Translations under genes and position numbers: made by a program
Assembly (NCBI GenBank): GCA_024742935.1
Contig: JANSXN010000019.1
Coordinates: forward strand, 1 to 34,955
Length of the DNA: 34,955 bases
Direction: 5' to 3'
From: Flavobacteriaceae bacterium
GTDB taxonomy: Bacteria; Bacteroidota; Bacteroidia; Flavobacteriales; Flavobacteriaceae
Notes under the pieces: model-generated
Seen by the model: only the letters and a program-made list of their open reading frames with translations
What the model was told of the DNA's origin: nothing
The model's database searches: none
Shown here: in pieces, positions 23,359 through 31,035 of the stretch
How positions within the stretch are numbered: position 1 is the first letter of the stretch
How the letters are laid out: every line of letters starts with the position of its first letter

Positions 23359-24348
23359 TTAAGAAATAATTTTCACCACATCCTTAGCAAAATAACTTGC
23401 TATTATACTCGCCCCGGCACGTTTGATGGCAGTTACTTGTTCCATCATTACGGCATCATGATTGAGCCAGCCTTTTTCGGCGGCAGCCTTGAGCATGGCA
23501 TATTCTCCGCTCACTTGATAAACGGCAACCGGTACCGTAACAGTATCTGCAATTTCACGAACGATATCGAGATAACAAAGCCCTGGTTTTACCATGACAA
23601 TATCAGCACCTTCGTCTATGTCCATCAAAGTTTCTCTAATAGCTTCCTGTCTGTTTGCAGGATCCATCTGGTAGGTTTTCTTATCTTTAGGAATGTCCTT
23701 CAAATCGACCGGAGCCGAGTCCAACGCATCCCGAAAAGGACCATAATATGCCGATGCATACTTAGCACTATAACTCATTATACCGGTGTTGTAAAATCCC
23801 TCATCTTCAAGCAGGCTGCGTATTTCAAAAATGCGGCCGTCCATCATATCACTGGGGGCAACAACATCGGCTCCGGCTTTGGCGTGGGATAAAGACATTT
23901 CGGCTAAAACGGAATTGGTTTCATCATTTAAAATTTCGCCATCATGAACAATACCATCGTGACCATAGATTGAAAAAGGATCCAAAGCGACATCTGTCAT
24001 CACCAGCATTTCCGGGCAAGCGTCTTTTACGGTTTTGATGGCACGTTGCATGAGTCCGTTTGGGTTTAAAGCTTCTGTTCCTTTATTATCCTTGAGCTTG
24101 TCATCCACTTTTACAAAAAGCAATACAGATTTTAATCCCAAACTCCAAAGTTCCTTAACTTCTTTAGAAAGATTGTCCAGACTCAATCTGTAATAATTGG
24201 GCATAGAGGCAATTTCCTCTTTGACACCTTTTCCTTCCACTACAAATAGTGGCACAAGAAAGTCATTAGGGGTTATGATGGTTTCACGCACAAGGCTTCT
24301 GATGGTTTCAGTGGTGCGGAGTCTTTGGTTTCTTCTAAGTGGATACAT
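23359..24348 (-). CDS. hemB: Delta-aminolevulinic acid dehydratase (porphobilinogen synthase)
   Basis: HemB condenses two 5-aminolevulinate molecules to porphobilinogen in the cytoplasm. The Schiff-base lysine lies in ADIVMVKPGLCYLDIVREI, and YYGPFRDAL and SGEYAMLKAA are typical. The segment MTDVALDPFSIYGHDG lacks the cysteines of zinc-dependent enzymes, so this belongs to the magnesium-type group. At 329 residues it is full length. It is the last haem gene of the minus-strand operon. Its ATG lies 38 bases after the hemF stop, and that gap is filled by a 7-bp tandem repeat. Confidence 0.97.
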   Translation of the reverse strand: MYPLRRNQRLRTTETIRSLVRETIITPNDFLVPLFVVEGKGVKEEIASMPNYYRLSLDNLSKEVKELWSLGLKSVLLFVKVDDKLKDNKGTEALNPNGLMQRAIKTVKDACPEMLVMTDVALDPFSIYGHDGIVHDGEILNDETNSVLAEMSLSHAKAGADVVAPSDMMDGRIFEIRSLLEDEGFYNTGIMSYSAKYASAYYGPFRDALDSAPVDLKDIPKDKKTYQMDPANRQEAIRETLMDIDEGADIVMVKPGLCYLDIVREIADTVTVPVAVYQVSGEYAMLKAAAEKGWLNHDAVMMEQVTAIKRAGASIIASYFAKDVVKIIS

Positions 24349-24350
24349 AT

Positions 24351-24385
24351 TTCAGTGTTCAGTGTTCAATATTCAGTGTTCAGTA
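24351..24385. repeat. Five tandem copies of a 7-bp unit between hemF and hemB
   Basis: Five units stand head to tail: TTCAGTG, TTCAGTG, TTCAATA, TTCAGTG, TTCAGTA. They fill almost the entire hemF-hemB gap, immediately before the hemB ATG. Changes in copy number would alter the spacing before hemB but not any reading frame. Confidence 0.85.
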
Positions 24386-24386
24386 T

Positions 24387-25289
24387 TTATACCCAATCTT
24401 TAGGGTTCTTTAATACGTTTAAAAGTTTTTCTTCCTCACTTCCCGGCTCGGGATAGTGGTCATATTTCCATTGCACGGTGGGTGGTAAACTCATTAAAAT
24501 GCTTTCAATACGACCATTCGTTTTCAATCCAAAAAGGGTGCCTTTGTCGTGTACGAGATTAAATTCCACATAACGGCCGCGTCTTATTTCCTGCCAATTT
24601 CGGTTTTCCTGTGTGTAAGGTAATTTTTTTCTTTTTTCTACAATAGGTACATAAGCTTCTAAAAAGCAGTCGCCCACTTCAGTAACAAAGTGATACCAAT
24701 CTTCCATAGAGAAATCATCTTTCGCTTTGCAATAGTCAAAAAATAGTCCGCCAATACCGCGAGCCTCTACCCGATGGGCATTGTAAAAATAGTCATCACA
24801 TTTCTTTTTATAATCCGAATAAAAATCGGGGTTATGCCCGTCACAAGCTCTTTTACAAATGCTGTGAAAATGAGTTGCATCTTCTTCAAAAAGATAATAG
24901 GGCGTTAAATCCTGTCCGCCGCCAAACCAGCTATCGATAATAGCACCTTGTTTATCATACATTTCAAAATAACGCCAATTGGCGTGCACTGTGGGAACCA
25001 TCGGGTTTTTGGGATGTAACACCAGACTCAGCCCACAGGCAAAAAAGTCACAGTCATTCACATTGAAATAACTCTGCATAGCCTTGGGCAACTCCCCGTG
25101 AACGGCAGAAATATTGACACCACCTTTTTCAAAAATGGCGCCGTTTTCAATCACACGCGTTCTACCACCACCGCCTTCAGGACGCTTCCAAAGATCTTCT
25201 TGAAATGTAGCTTTACCATCAACTGCTTCCAATTTGGAAGTGATGGTGTCTTGTAGTTGTTGTATGTAGTTGTAAAATTTTTCTTTCAT
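24387..25289 (-). CDS. hemF: Oxygen-dependent coproporphyrinogen III oxidase
   Basis: HemF oxidatively decarboxylates two propionates of coproporphyrinogen III to give protoporphyrinogen IX, using molecular oxygen. Family blocks are clear: GGGGRTRVIENGAIFEKGGV, VHANWRYFEM, WFGGGQDLTPYY, GGLFFDYC and GRYVEFNLVHDKGTLFGL. The length of 300 residues is normal. It lies between the unknown gene at 25333 (43-base gap holding a palindrome) and hemB. No oxygen-independent HemN is present in this window, so the route here is aerobic. Confidence 0.97.
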   Translation of the reverse strand: MKEKFYNYIQQLQDTITSKLEAVDGKATFQEDLWKRPEGGGGRTRVIENGAIFEKGGVNISAVHGELPKAMQSYFNVNDCDFFACGLSLVLHPKNPMVPTVHANWRYFEMYDKQGAIIDSWFGGGQDLTPYYLFEEDATHFHSICKRACDGHNPDFYSDYKKKCDDYFYNAHRVEARGIGGLFFDYCKAKDDFSMEDWYHFVTEVGDCFLEAYVPIVEKRKKLPYTQENRNWQEIRRGRYVEFNLVHDKGTLFGLKTNGRIESILMSLPPTVQWKYDHYPEPGSEEEKLLNVLKNPKDWV

Positions 25290-25300
25290 TCCTCCCCTAG

Positions 25301-25319
25301 CCCCCTCCGAAGGAGGGGG
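25301..25319. repeat. GC-rich palindrome before hemF
   Basis: CCCCCTCC (25301-25308), GAA, GGAGGGGG (25312-25319) form a perfect 8-bp hairpin with a 3-base loop, preceded by CCTCCCCTAG. It resembles a dispersed Bacteroidota intergenic repeat and fills the gap between the unknown gene and hemF. Confidence 0.8.
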
Positions 25320-25332
25320 AATTAATTTAATT

Positions 25333-25833
25333 TTAATTCAAATCTTCAATATAAACAAATTCGCTTTTATTTTCCTCTATTTCTTCAATGGAACTTATTT
25401 TCACAGCAGTTTTCATTTTCTCTTTTAATTCTGAAATTATTTCATTTTCGGCTTTATTTTGTAGTTGCTTTTTAGCGAAAATCACTCTGCCCACTTCATT
25501 ATTATGCAAATCCATAACCATCTCTAGTTTCGAATTTGGCGCCAGTTTTTCGTGTAAATCTGTTACTTTTTTTGCCCATTCCGCTGAGTTTTCAACAGAA
25601 TTATTTTTTTGATATACATTTTTTGCAATCAATATATTCCAAAGCGCATGTCTAAAAGCATTGGAAACATTGTTTATATGGTGTGCTTTTCCAAAGAGCC
25701 CATCACATATCTGAACTGTTTGCAAAGTAGCACGATGTGTCGGAAAAAAATACAACGGATTCACAATAAAAGTTCTTCCCAGCAAAAAAAGCTGTTTGAT
25801 GTTTAGACTTTTAATGCGATTCCAAATGGCCAT
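25333..25833 (-). CDS. Unknown conserved protein inside the haem operon (DUF6973-like?)
   Basis: This 166-residue protein sits between hemE (10-base gap) and hemF on the same strand. It shows a suggestive set of polar motifs: NAFRHALWN (Asn58, Arg61, His62, Trp65, Asn66), TDLHEKL (Asp92, His94, Glu95) and VMDLHNNEVGR (Asp108, His110, Asn112, Arg116). Such a His/Asp/Asn pattern fits a metal site or hydrolase active site. From memory the motifs resemble the DUF6973 family, including domains seen in some toxins, but I cannot confirm this. No signal peptide or membrane helix is clear. I infer an accessory role in tetrapyrrole synthesis only from its position. Confidence 0.75.
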   Translation of the reverse strand: MAIWNRIKSLNIKQLFLLGRTFIVNPLYFFPTHRATLQTVQICDGLFGKAHHINNVSNAFRHALWNILIAKNVYQKNNSVENSAEWAKKVTDLHEKLAPNSKLEMVMDLHNNEVGRVIFAKKQLQNKAENEIISELKEKMKTAVKISSIEEIEENKSEFVYIEDLN

Positions 25834-25843
25834 TCAGCTCCAA

Positions 25844-26881
25844 TTAGCTTTTATACTCCTTCACCGCCTCAATAAAAGCACCCGCATTTTCCAATGGAAT
25901 ATTTGGCAAAATCCCATGCCCTAAATTCACTATGTATCTGTCCTTGCCAAACTCATTAATCATTTGGGTCACCATACGTTTTATTTCTGCCGGTGGCGAA
26001 AACAAACGTGTGGGGTCAAAATTTCCTTGTAAAGTGATATTACCCCCTGTTAAATACCTCGCATTTCTGGGCGAGCAAGTCCAGTCAACACCCAAAGCCG
26101 ATGCGCCAGATTTTGCCATCACATCCAAAGCAAACCAGCATCCCTTCCCAAAGGCAATCACAGGTGTTTCCCCTTTCAAGGCATCAATAATTTGTTGCAT
26201 ATACTGCCAAGAAAACTCCTGATAATCAGTGGGTGATAACATACCTCCCCAACTGTCAAATAGCTGAACGGCATTCACACCGGCTGTTACTTTTTCCTTG
26301 AGATAAGCAATAGAGGTGTCTGTTATTTTCTGTAACAAAGCGTGAGCTGCCAACGGTTGTGTAAAGCAAAATTCCTTGGCAATGTCAAAGTTTTTAGAGC
26401 CTTGACCTTGCACACAATAACACAGGATTGTCCAAGGCGAACCTGCAAAACCAATTAACGGAATTTCATCATTCAATTTCTCCTTGGTCATTTTGATGGC
26501 ATCCATCACATAACCAAGCGTTTCCTGAATGTCCGGAACGATTACGTTGTCCACATCTTTTTGTGAACGAATGGGCTTAGGCAACCAGGGACCCACACCG
26601 GGTTTCATCTCCACTTCAATATTCATCGCTTGTGGAATCACAAGGATATCACTGAATAAAATCGCAGCATCCATCCCATATCTTCTAATTGGCTGAACAG
26701 TAATTTCTGAAGCCAGCTCAGGGGTTTGACAACGTGTAAAGAAATCATATTTTGCCTTGATTTCCTGAAACTCCGGCAAATAACGACCGGCTTGACGCAT
26801 CATCCACACGGGTGGGCGGTCAACGGTTTCGCCTTTTAAAGCACGAAGAAATAAATCGTTTTTTAAAGATGGGTTTTTCAT
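25844..26881 (-). CDS. hemE: Uroporphyrinogen decarboxylase
   Basis: HemE removes four acetate carboxyls from uroporphyrinogen III to give coproporphyrinogen III, without a cofactor. The N-terminal signature [17 protein letters not shown] is intact, as are the second signature region [12 protein letters not shown] and the C-terminal [20 protein letters not shown]. At 345 residues it is full length. It follows hemD by 27 bases and precedes the unknown gene by 10 bases, supporting a single transcript. Confidence 0.98.
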   Translation of the reverse strand: MKNPSLKNDLFLRALKGETVDRPPVWMMRQAGRYLPEFQEIKAKYDFFTRCQTPELASEITVQPIRRYGMDAAILFSDILVIPQAMNIEVEMKPGVGPWLPKPIRSQKDVDNVIVPDIQETLGYVMDAIKMTKEKLNDEIPLIGFAGSPWTILCYCVQGQGSKNFDIAKEFCFTQPLAAHALLQKITDTSIAYLKEKVTAGVNAVQLFDSWGGMLSPTDYQEFSWQYMQQIIDALKGETPVIAFGKGCWFALDVMAKSGASALGVDWTCSPRNARYLTGGNITLQGNFDPTRLFSPPAEIKRMVTQMINEFGKDRYIVNLGHGILPNIPLENAGAFIEAVKEYKS

Positions 26882-26908
26882 ATTTTTATTTGTGGGGTGC
26901 GTAATATA

Positions 26909-27574
26909 TTACACACCTACATTATTGTTTTTAATTAAATGTTTTACCACCTGTACAATCACATTTTCAATCGTGGGTTTTGTGGCGACATTTATTTTGT
27001 TTGTATGTTTTTCTGCTTCCGAGGCGGTTGTGGTACCTATGCAAAATGCGGTGGTATTTTTTAAATCATTTTCCATGATAAAGCTTTCCACTGCGCTGGG
27101 ACTGAAAAACAAGATTCCTTTGAATTTGCGTTCTAATTTTTTGGGTTTTAAAATGGTTTTATACACATCAACTTCAGTAAAGGCTACATTATTTTCTTTA
27201 AGTATTGATGGGAGTTCATCCCGTCTTAAGTTTCCGCAAAAAAAGGTGAACTTTTGGTCAGCAAATTTTTCAACGATGATTTCAGCCAACTCGTTGCCAT
27301 AATTTGTCATCTCTTTTACCCTGTATCCGTTTTCCACCAAAAGGGCTTTGGTTTTTTCTCCAACGCAAAAACAGTTTTCTATCTGCACTTTTTTGTCAAC
27401 CAAAGCTTTTACTGAGTTCTGACTGGTAATAATTGCGTTTTTAATGATGCCTTTAATTTCAAAGTCCACAAGTTTAATTCCAATGGCATCATACTCCACC
27501 AAACCAACTCCTGCTTGCAGCAAAAGACTGCGCTGGCTTTCAGATAGTTTTTTTGTTGACAATACTGTTGGCAT
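26909..27574 (-). CDS. hemD: Uroporphyrinogen-III synthase
   Basis: HemD cyclises and inverts ring D of hydroxymethylbilane. The family is poorly conserved, but the alternating Rossmann-like pattern over 221 residues fits (VLSTKKLSESQRSLL, AIITSQNSVKAL, ILFFSPSAVESFI and CIGTTTASEAEK). Its place between hemC and hemE confirms the call. I prefer ATG 27574 (MPTVLSTKKL). Another ATG three codons upstream at 27583 abuts the inverted repeat that separates it from hemC. Confidence 0.9.
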   Translation of the reverse strand: MPTVLSTKKLSESQRSLLLQAGVGLVEYDAIGIKLVDFEIKGIIKNAIITSQNSVKALVDKKVQIENCFCVGEKTKALLVENGYRVKEMTNYGNELAEIIVEKFADQKFTFFCGNLRRDELPSILKENNVAFTEVDVYKTILKPKKLERKFKGILFFSPSAVESFIMENDLKNTTAFCIGTTTASEAEKHTNKINVATKPTIENVIVQVVKHLIKNNNVGV

Positions 27575-27584
27575 ACTCAACATG

Positions 27585-27608
27585 CCTCCCGAAGTTGACT
27601 TGGGGAGG
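27585..27608. repeat. Inverted repeat in the hemC-hemD gap
   Basis: CCTCCC-G-AAGT, TG, ACTT-G-GGGAGG forms a 10-bp stem with one G/G mismatch and a 2-base loop. It occupies the short space between the hemC stop (27621) and the hemD start and resembles a dispersed Flavobacterial repeat. Confidence 0.7.
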
Positions 27609-27620
27609 GTCTCGTTATTA

Positions 27621-28571
27621 TTAGTTCAATTCATTCTTAATCTTCTCCATCAACTCTTTCCCGCCATTGGCCAAAAGCTCCTCTGCACATTTTCTTCCCA
27701 GACCGGTGCTTTCTTTAATCGCTACTGTTTTTTGAACAGCTATTTTTTGTTTTCCATCAAGGCTCAATAAATTGCCTTCAAAATGAATAGTATTATCTTC
27801 AATTGTTGCTAAAGCTCCTATGGGAGCAGTACAGCCACCTTCAAGCACTTTTAAAAATTCGCGCTCGATGTGTACACAAATTTCAGTTTCTCTATGGTTG
27901 AGATTAGCAATGGCTTCTTTTATTTCAACATCTTTTTCCATCGCCACTACCAGCATAGCTCCTTGTGCCGGAGCAGGGAGCATCCAGTCTAGAGATAAAA
28001 AGTCTTTTGGCTTTAGATTAATTCGCTCCAGGCCGGCTTCGGCAAAAATAGCGCCATTCCAGTTGTTATCTATAAGTTTTTGTAACCGTGTGTTGACATT
28101 TCCTCGCAGATCAACGACCTGATGTGTTGGATATTTGTTGAGCCATTGTGCCTTACGGCGTAAGCTGCCACTTGCAATAATTCCTTTTTCTTGTTTTAAA
28201 AAATCCAATCCCTTGTGAAGAAGAATGTCTTTATGTGAGGCTCGATCCAGAACGGCAGCTTCTACAATTCCCTTGGGTAGTGCTGTGGGCACATCTTTCA
28301 TGGAGTGAACAGCGATATCCACTTTGCCGGTAATCATTGCTATATCAAGGGTCTTGGTAAAAATGCCGGTAATTCCCATCTCATAAAGTGGCTGGTCGAG
28401 GTTGAGGTCGCCTTCAGATTTTACAGGGACGAGTTGGGTTTTGTAACCTAAGTTTTCTAATTCAGATTTTACTTTATTGGCTTGCCAAAGTGCTAGTTCA
28501 CTATCTCGGGTTCCTATTTTTATAATTCCCGCGTAGGCGGGAATTTCTTCTTTATGAGCTGTATTTGCCAA
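27621..28571 (-). CDS. hemC: Porphobilinogen deaminase (hydroxymethylbilane synthase) with altered N-terminus
   Basis: HemC polymerises four porphobilinogens to hydroxymethylbilane. The dipyrromethane-cofactor cysteine is Cys247 in EGGCTAPIGA. Other hallmarks are KIGTRDSELALWQA, VHSMKDVPTALP, SGSLRRKAQW and DLRGNVNTRL. The enzyme normally begins just before IKIGTR, but here the first 16 residues include EIPAYAG, encoded by a REP-like palindrome at 28524-28545. No in-frame ATG or GTG exists before the core, and a TGA lies five codons upstream of the TTG at 28569-28571, so TTG is the only standard start. It lies 2 bases after the hemA stop, suggesting translational coupling. Confidence 0.95.
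   Translation of the reverse strand: MANTAHKEEIPAYAGIIKIGTRDSELALWQANKVKSELENLGYKTQLVPVKSEGDLNLDQPLYEMGITGIFTKTLDIAMITGKVDIAVHSMKDVPTALPKGIVEAAVLDRASHKDILLHKGLDFLKQEKGIIASGSLRRKAQWLNKYPTHQVVDLRGNVNTRLQKLIDNNWNGAIFAEAGLERINLKPKDFLSLDWMLPAPAQGAMLVVAMEKDVEIKEAIANLNHRETEICVHIEREFLKVLEGGCTAPIGALATIEDNTIHFEGNLLSLDGKQKIAVQKTVAIKESTGLGRKCAEELLANGGKELMEKIKNELN
28524..28545. repeat. REP-like palindrome, copy 2, inside hemC
   Basis: AATTCCCGC (28524-28532), GTAG, GCGGGAATT (28537-28545) form a perfect 9-bp hairpin with a 4-base loop. It shares the core CCGCGTAGGCGG with the copy at 11482-11501. Translated on the minus strand it encodes EIPAYAGI in the HemC leader. Confidence 0.9.
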
Positions 28572-28573
28572 AT

Positions 28574-29839
28574 TTATTCTTTTTCAGAGAAGGTTTCAGT
28601 TTCCAACAGAAACACTTTTTCAATCAGGTCTATGGCTTCATTAGTACTGCCATTAGCACTGCGAAGGTGGTTTGCAAAATGGGTAGTGATTTTTTGAATT
28701 ACCCGGCTGGTGATTATTTCTGCTTGATACTCATCAAAGCTGCTTAATTTTTTTCGTTGGTAATCCAGCTCTGCGTCTTTAATGTTTTTTAGTTTCATTT
28801 TTAGAGCGCTAATGGTGGGGGCAAATTTTCTGGTTTCATACCAGCTATTAAAACCATGCTTTATTTCTTCAATGATGCTTTCAGCTTGTGGAATAAAAGC
28901 TTTTCTTTTTTCGAGTGTTTCGTCGGTTACTTTTGATAAAAAGTCAAGGTGGATGAGCTCAACGTTTTCAAGTTCAGAAACATCGTCTGCAACATTTTTT
29001 GGAATGGAGAGATCGAGTATAAGTAATTTTTTTTCTGAATAAATAAGTTCTTTTGAGATTGTTGGGTTTTGAGCACCGGTCGCAACAATTAAAATGTCAG
29101 ACTTCCTGATTTCAGCTTGAAGGTCTGCATAATCTTTTACGTCGAGATTGAATTTTCCGGCAATTTTCTCCGCTTTGTCTTTAGTTCGGTTGATAAGCGT
29201 TATATGCGGATTTTTAGTATGCTTTATAAGGTTTTCACAGGTGTTTCTTCCAATTTTTCCGGTCCCAAAAAGGAGGATATTTTTATCTGCAACATTTTCA
29301 ATGGTATTTAAAATATATTGAACCGAAGCAAAACTAACAGAAGTAGCTCCGGAAGAGATTTCTGTTTCATTCTTAATTTTTTTGCTGGCCTGAATGACTG
29401 AATTGATTAGGCGTTCTAAAAATGGGTTTGTAAGTTGGTGCCTTTTGGACCGTTTGAAAGCCACTTTTAACTGACTGATGATTTCAAAATCACCTAAAAT
29501 TTGACTGTCAAGCCCTGTTCCAACTTGAAATAAAAAAGAAATCGCCTCTTTATTTTTGTAAACATAAGCCACTTTTTCAAATTCTTCAACGGAACCTTTT
29601 GTATTATCGCAAAGTAGTTTTATAAGTTGATAGGGGTGGGCGGCAAAGCCATAAATTTCTGTACGATTACAGGTAGATGTTACTAAAACAGCCTCAATGC
29701 CTTCTTTTGCAGCTTGAGTTAACAAGGCTTCTTTGCCTTCATCATCAAGGCTAAATTTACCTCTCACTTCTGCATCTGCTTTTTTGTAGCTTAAGCCAAT
29801 GGCATAAAATGAAGTTTGTTTTAAAGTCTCGTTATTCAT
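28574..29839 (-). CDS. hemA: Glutamyl-tRNA reductase
   Basis: HemA reduces glutamyl-tRNA to glutamate-1-semialdehyde with NADPH, the committed step of C5-pathway tetrapyrrole synthesis. The catalytic cysteine is Cys57 in TSTCNRTEIYG. The NADPH-binding region is NILLFGTGKIGRNTCENL, and the dimerisation domain follows to the C-terminus (421 residues). I choose the ATG at 29837-29839, because the upstream TTG at 29854 falls at the likely transcription start. It heads the haem operon. HemL, which acts next, is not in this window. Confidence 0.97.
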   Translation of the reverse strand: MNNETLKQTSFYAIGLSYKKADAEVRGKFSLDDEGKEALLTQAAKEGIEAVLVTSTCNRTEIYGFAAHPYQLIKLLCDNTKGSVEEFEKVAYVYKNKEAISFLFQVGTGLDSQILGDFEIISQLKVAFKRSKRHQLTNPFLERLINSVIQASKKIKNETEISSGATSVSFASVQYILNTIENVADKNILLFGTGKIGRNTCENLIKHTKNPHITLINRTKDKAEKIAGKFNLDVKDYADLQAEIRKSDILIVATGAQNPTISKELIYSEKKLLILDLSIPKNVADDVSELENVELIHLDFLSKVTDETLEKRKAFIPQAESIIEEIKHGFNSWYETRKFAPTISALKMKLKNIKDAELDYQRKKLSSFDEYQAEIITSRVIQKITTHFANHLRSANGSTNEAIDLIEKVFLLETETFSEKE

Positions 29840-29862
29840 GAAAGAATTTTGCAATAGATGTG

Positions 29863-29894
29863 CAAATGTAAACGAACAAGAAGTTAAAAAACAA
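29863..29894 (-). promoter_or_regulatory. Candidate hemA operon promoter
   Basis: On the minus strand TTG (29892-29894), a 21-base spacer and TACATTTG (29863-29870) match the Flavobacterial consensus, the -7 box exactly. Transcription should start near 29856, leaving a leader of about 16 bases. A 12-bp palindrome, AAAAGTACTTTT at 29899-29910, lies just upstream of the -33 element. Confidence 0.65.
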
Positions 29895-29939
29895 CGCTAA
29901 AAGTACTTTTTTTGTCGTTACACGTTAAAATCCCCTTAA

Positions 29940-29973
29940 TTTGTTTCAAACAATGATATTTGTCATATTTTTG
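29940..29973 (+). promoter_or_regulatory. Candidate promoter of the AraC-type regulator
   Basis: TTTG at 29940-29943, a 22-base spacer and TATTTTTG at 29966-29973 match TTTG-N-TAnnTTTG, the -7 box exactly. Transcription would start near 29980 and give a leader of about 60 bases containing the palindrome at 30004-30020. Confidence 0.6.
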
Positions 29974-30003
29974 TAGCAAATACTAGTGATTTGAAGCCTC
30001 TTT

Positions 30004-30020
30004 TTTAGAATCATTCTAAA
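30004..30020. promoter_or_regulatory. Perfect palindrome in the AraC-gene leader, candidate operator
   Basis: TTTAGAAT (30004-30011), C, ATTCTAAA (30013-30020) is a perfect 8-1-8 inverted repeat between the candidate promoter and the ATG at 30043. The 7-1-7 core shape is like that of Fur-family operators, which would fit iron control of a haem regulator. This is inference from shape alone. Confidence 0.5.
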
Positions 30021-30042
30021 TAAAATCAAATACAATCGAATT

Positions 30043-30939
30043 ATGATCATAGAAGAAAATAACGCTATAAGTTCATTAAAAACAATTGCCTTTGAGGATG
30101 GGTTTACCGTTATGTATTTACAGAACGAAACTGCTGAAAAACAGCAAATTGAAAAGCGAGTTGATAGTAGTTTCATTCAGTTTCATTTTTGTGTAAAGGG
30201 CCAGGCAACCTTTATTTTTAATGAAGGTCGTTATTCTCTACCTTTACTTGATGAAAAGTCATTATTGCTTTACAACCCTCAACGTGAATTGCCAATAAAT
30301 ATAACTGTTGCTCCAAAATCATGGGTGGTCTCTGTACTTGTTTCCATCAAAAAATTTCACACCTTGTTTTCTGAAGACGCCAGTTATGTTGATTTTCTAA
30401 TGGACGAGAATTCAGACAAAAAGTACTATCAGGATGGAAGTATCTCGCCCTCTATGGCCGTGGTATTGAGCCAAATATTGAATTTTAATTTAAATCCTTC
30501 AGTTAAACATATTTATTTAAAAGGCAAACTTTATGAGCTCATTGCGCTTTACTTTAATAGACCTGATGAAGTTGATGTAGAACAATGCCCATTTTTGGCA
30601 GATGAAGACAATTTAAGAAAAATTAGAAAAGCCAAAGAAATTATCATTAAAAATATGGCCGAGCCACCTGGACTGCAAGAATTGTCAAACGAGATAGGGC
30701 TTTCGCTTAAAAAACTAAAAGAAGGCTTCAAGGAGGTGTATGGAGATACTGTTTTCGGTTTTTTATTGGATTACAAAATGGAATACGCCCGAAAGCTACT
30801 TGAAACCGGCACACACAATGTAAATGAAGTAGGACTCAAAGTGGGATACTCCACATCGAGTCATTTTATTGCAGCTTTTAAGAAGAAATTTGGTACAACG
30901 CCGAAGAAATATCTGATGAATTTAACAACTGCCTCTTAA
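30043..30939 (+). CDS. AraC-family transcriptional regulator
   Basis: The 298-residue protein has an N-terminal cupin-like sensor part and a C-terminal double helix-turn-helix AraC domain (about 205-298). The first HTH is in LQELSNEIGLSLKKLKEGFK and the second in NEVGLKVGYSTSSHFIAAFK, ending KKFGTTPKKYL. It is transcribed divergently from the hemA operon and lies directly upstream of hemH, so control of haem genes is likely. The ligand is unknown. Candidate target sites are the inverted repeat at 30971-30988 before hemH and the palindrome near the hemA promoter. Autoregulation or iron control through the 30004-30020 palindrome is possible. Confidence 0.92.
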   Translation: MIIEENNAISSLKTIAFEDGFTVMYLQNETAEKQQIEKRVDSSFIQFHFCVKGQATFIFNEGRYSLPLLDEKSLLLYNPQRELPINITVAPKSWVVSVLVSIKKFHTLFSEDASYVDFLMDENSDKKYYQDGSISPSMAVVLSQILNFNLNPSVKHIYLKGKLYELIALYFNRPDEVDVEQCPFLADEDNLRKIRKAKEIIIKNMAEPPGLQELSNEIGLSLKKLKEGFKEVYGDTVFGFLLDYKMEYARKLLETGTHNVNEVGLKVGYSTSSHFIAAFKKKFGTTPKKYLMNLTTAS

Positions 30940-30970
30940 TATCAAAATTGTTTATGGAACTATGTTTTAA

Positions 30971-30988
30971 AACTGAAAGTTATCAGTT
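30971..30988. promoter_or_regulatory. Inverted repeat abutting the hemH promoter, candidate activator site
   Basis: AACTGA (30971-30976), six bases, TCAGTT (30983-30988) is a perfect inverted repeat ending at the -33 region of the hemH promoter. This is the usual place for an activator site. The adjacent AraC-type protein is the obvious candidate binder, though AraC sites are more often direct repeats. Confidence 0.4.
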
Positions 30989-31017
30989 AATGAAGCATTA
31001 ATAAAATTGTATTTTTG
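30987..31017 (+). promoter_or_regulatory. Candidate hemH promoter
   Basis: TTAATG near 30987-30992 and TATTTTTG at 31010-31017 (exact -7 consensus) are separated by 17 bases. Transcription near 31023 leaves about 13 bases before the ATG at 31036. An alternative TTG start at 31015 lies inside the -7 box and is therefore rejected. Confidence 0.55.
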
Positions 31018-31035
31018 TTTTTGAAAAAGAAAAAA

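Noticed and set aside
23332-23892. 186-residue plus-strand frame opposite hemB
   Set aside because: It lies fully antisense to a well-supported hemB, has no family features, and arises from the complementary reading of a conserved gene.
24351-24385. Possible CRISPR-like array
   Set aside because: The 7-bp units are head to tail with no spacers and no cas genes are nearby; it is a simple tandem repeat.
26892-27302. 136-residue plus-strand frame opposite hemD
   Set aside because: Antisense to hemD. Its hydrophobic look comes from the complement of Lys/Asn-rich codons.
31015-31035. TTG start for hemH seven codons upstream
   Set aside because: It lies inside the exact -7 promoter box, and the ATG at 31036 begins the conserved sequence properly.
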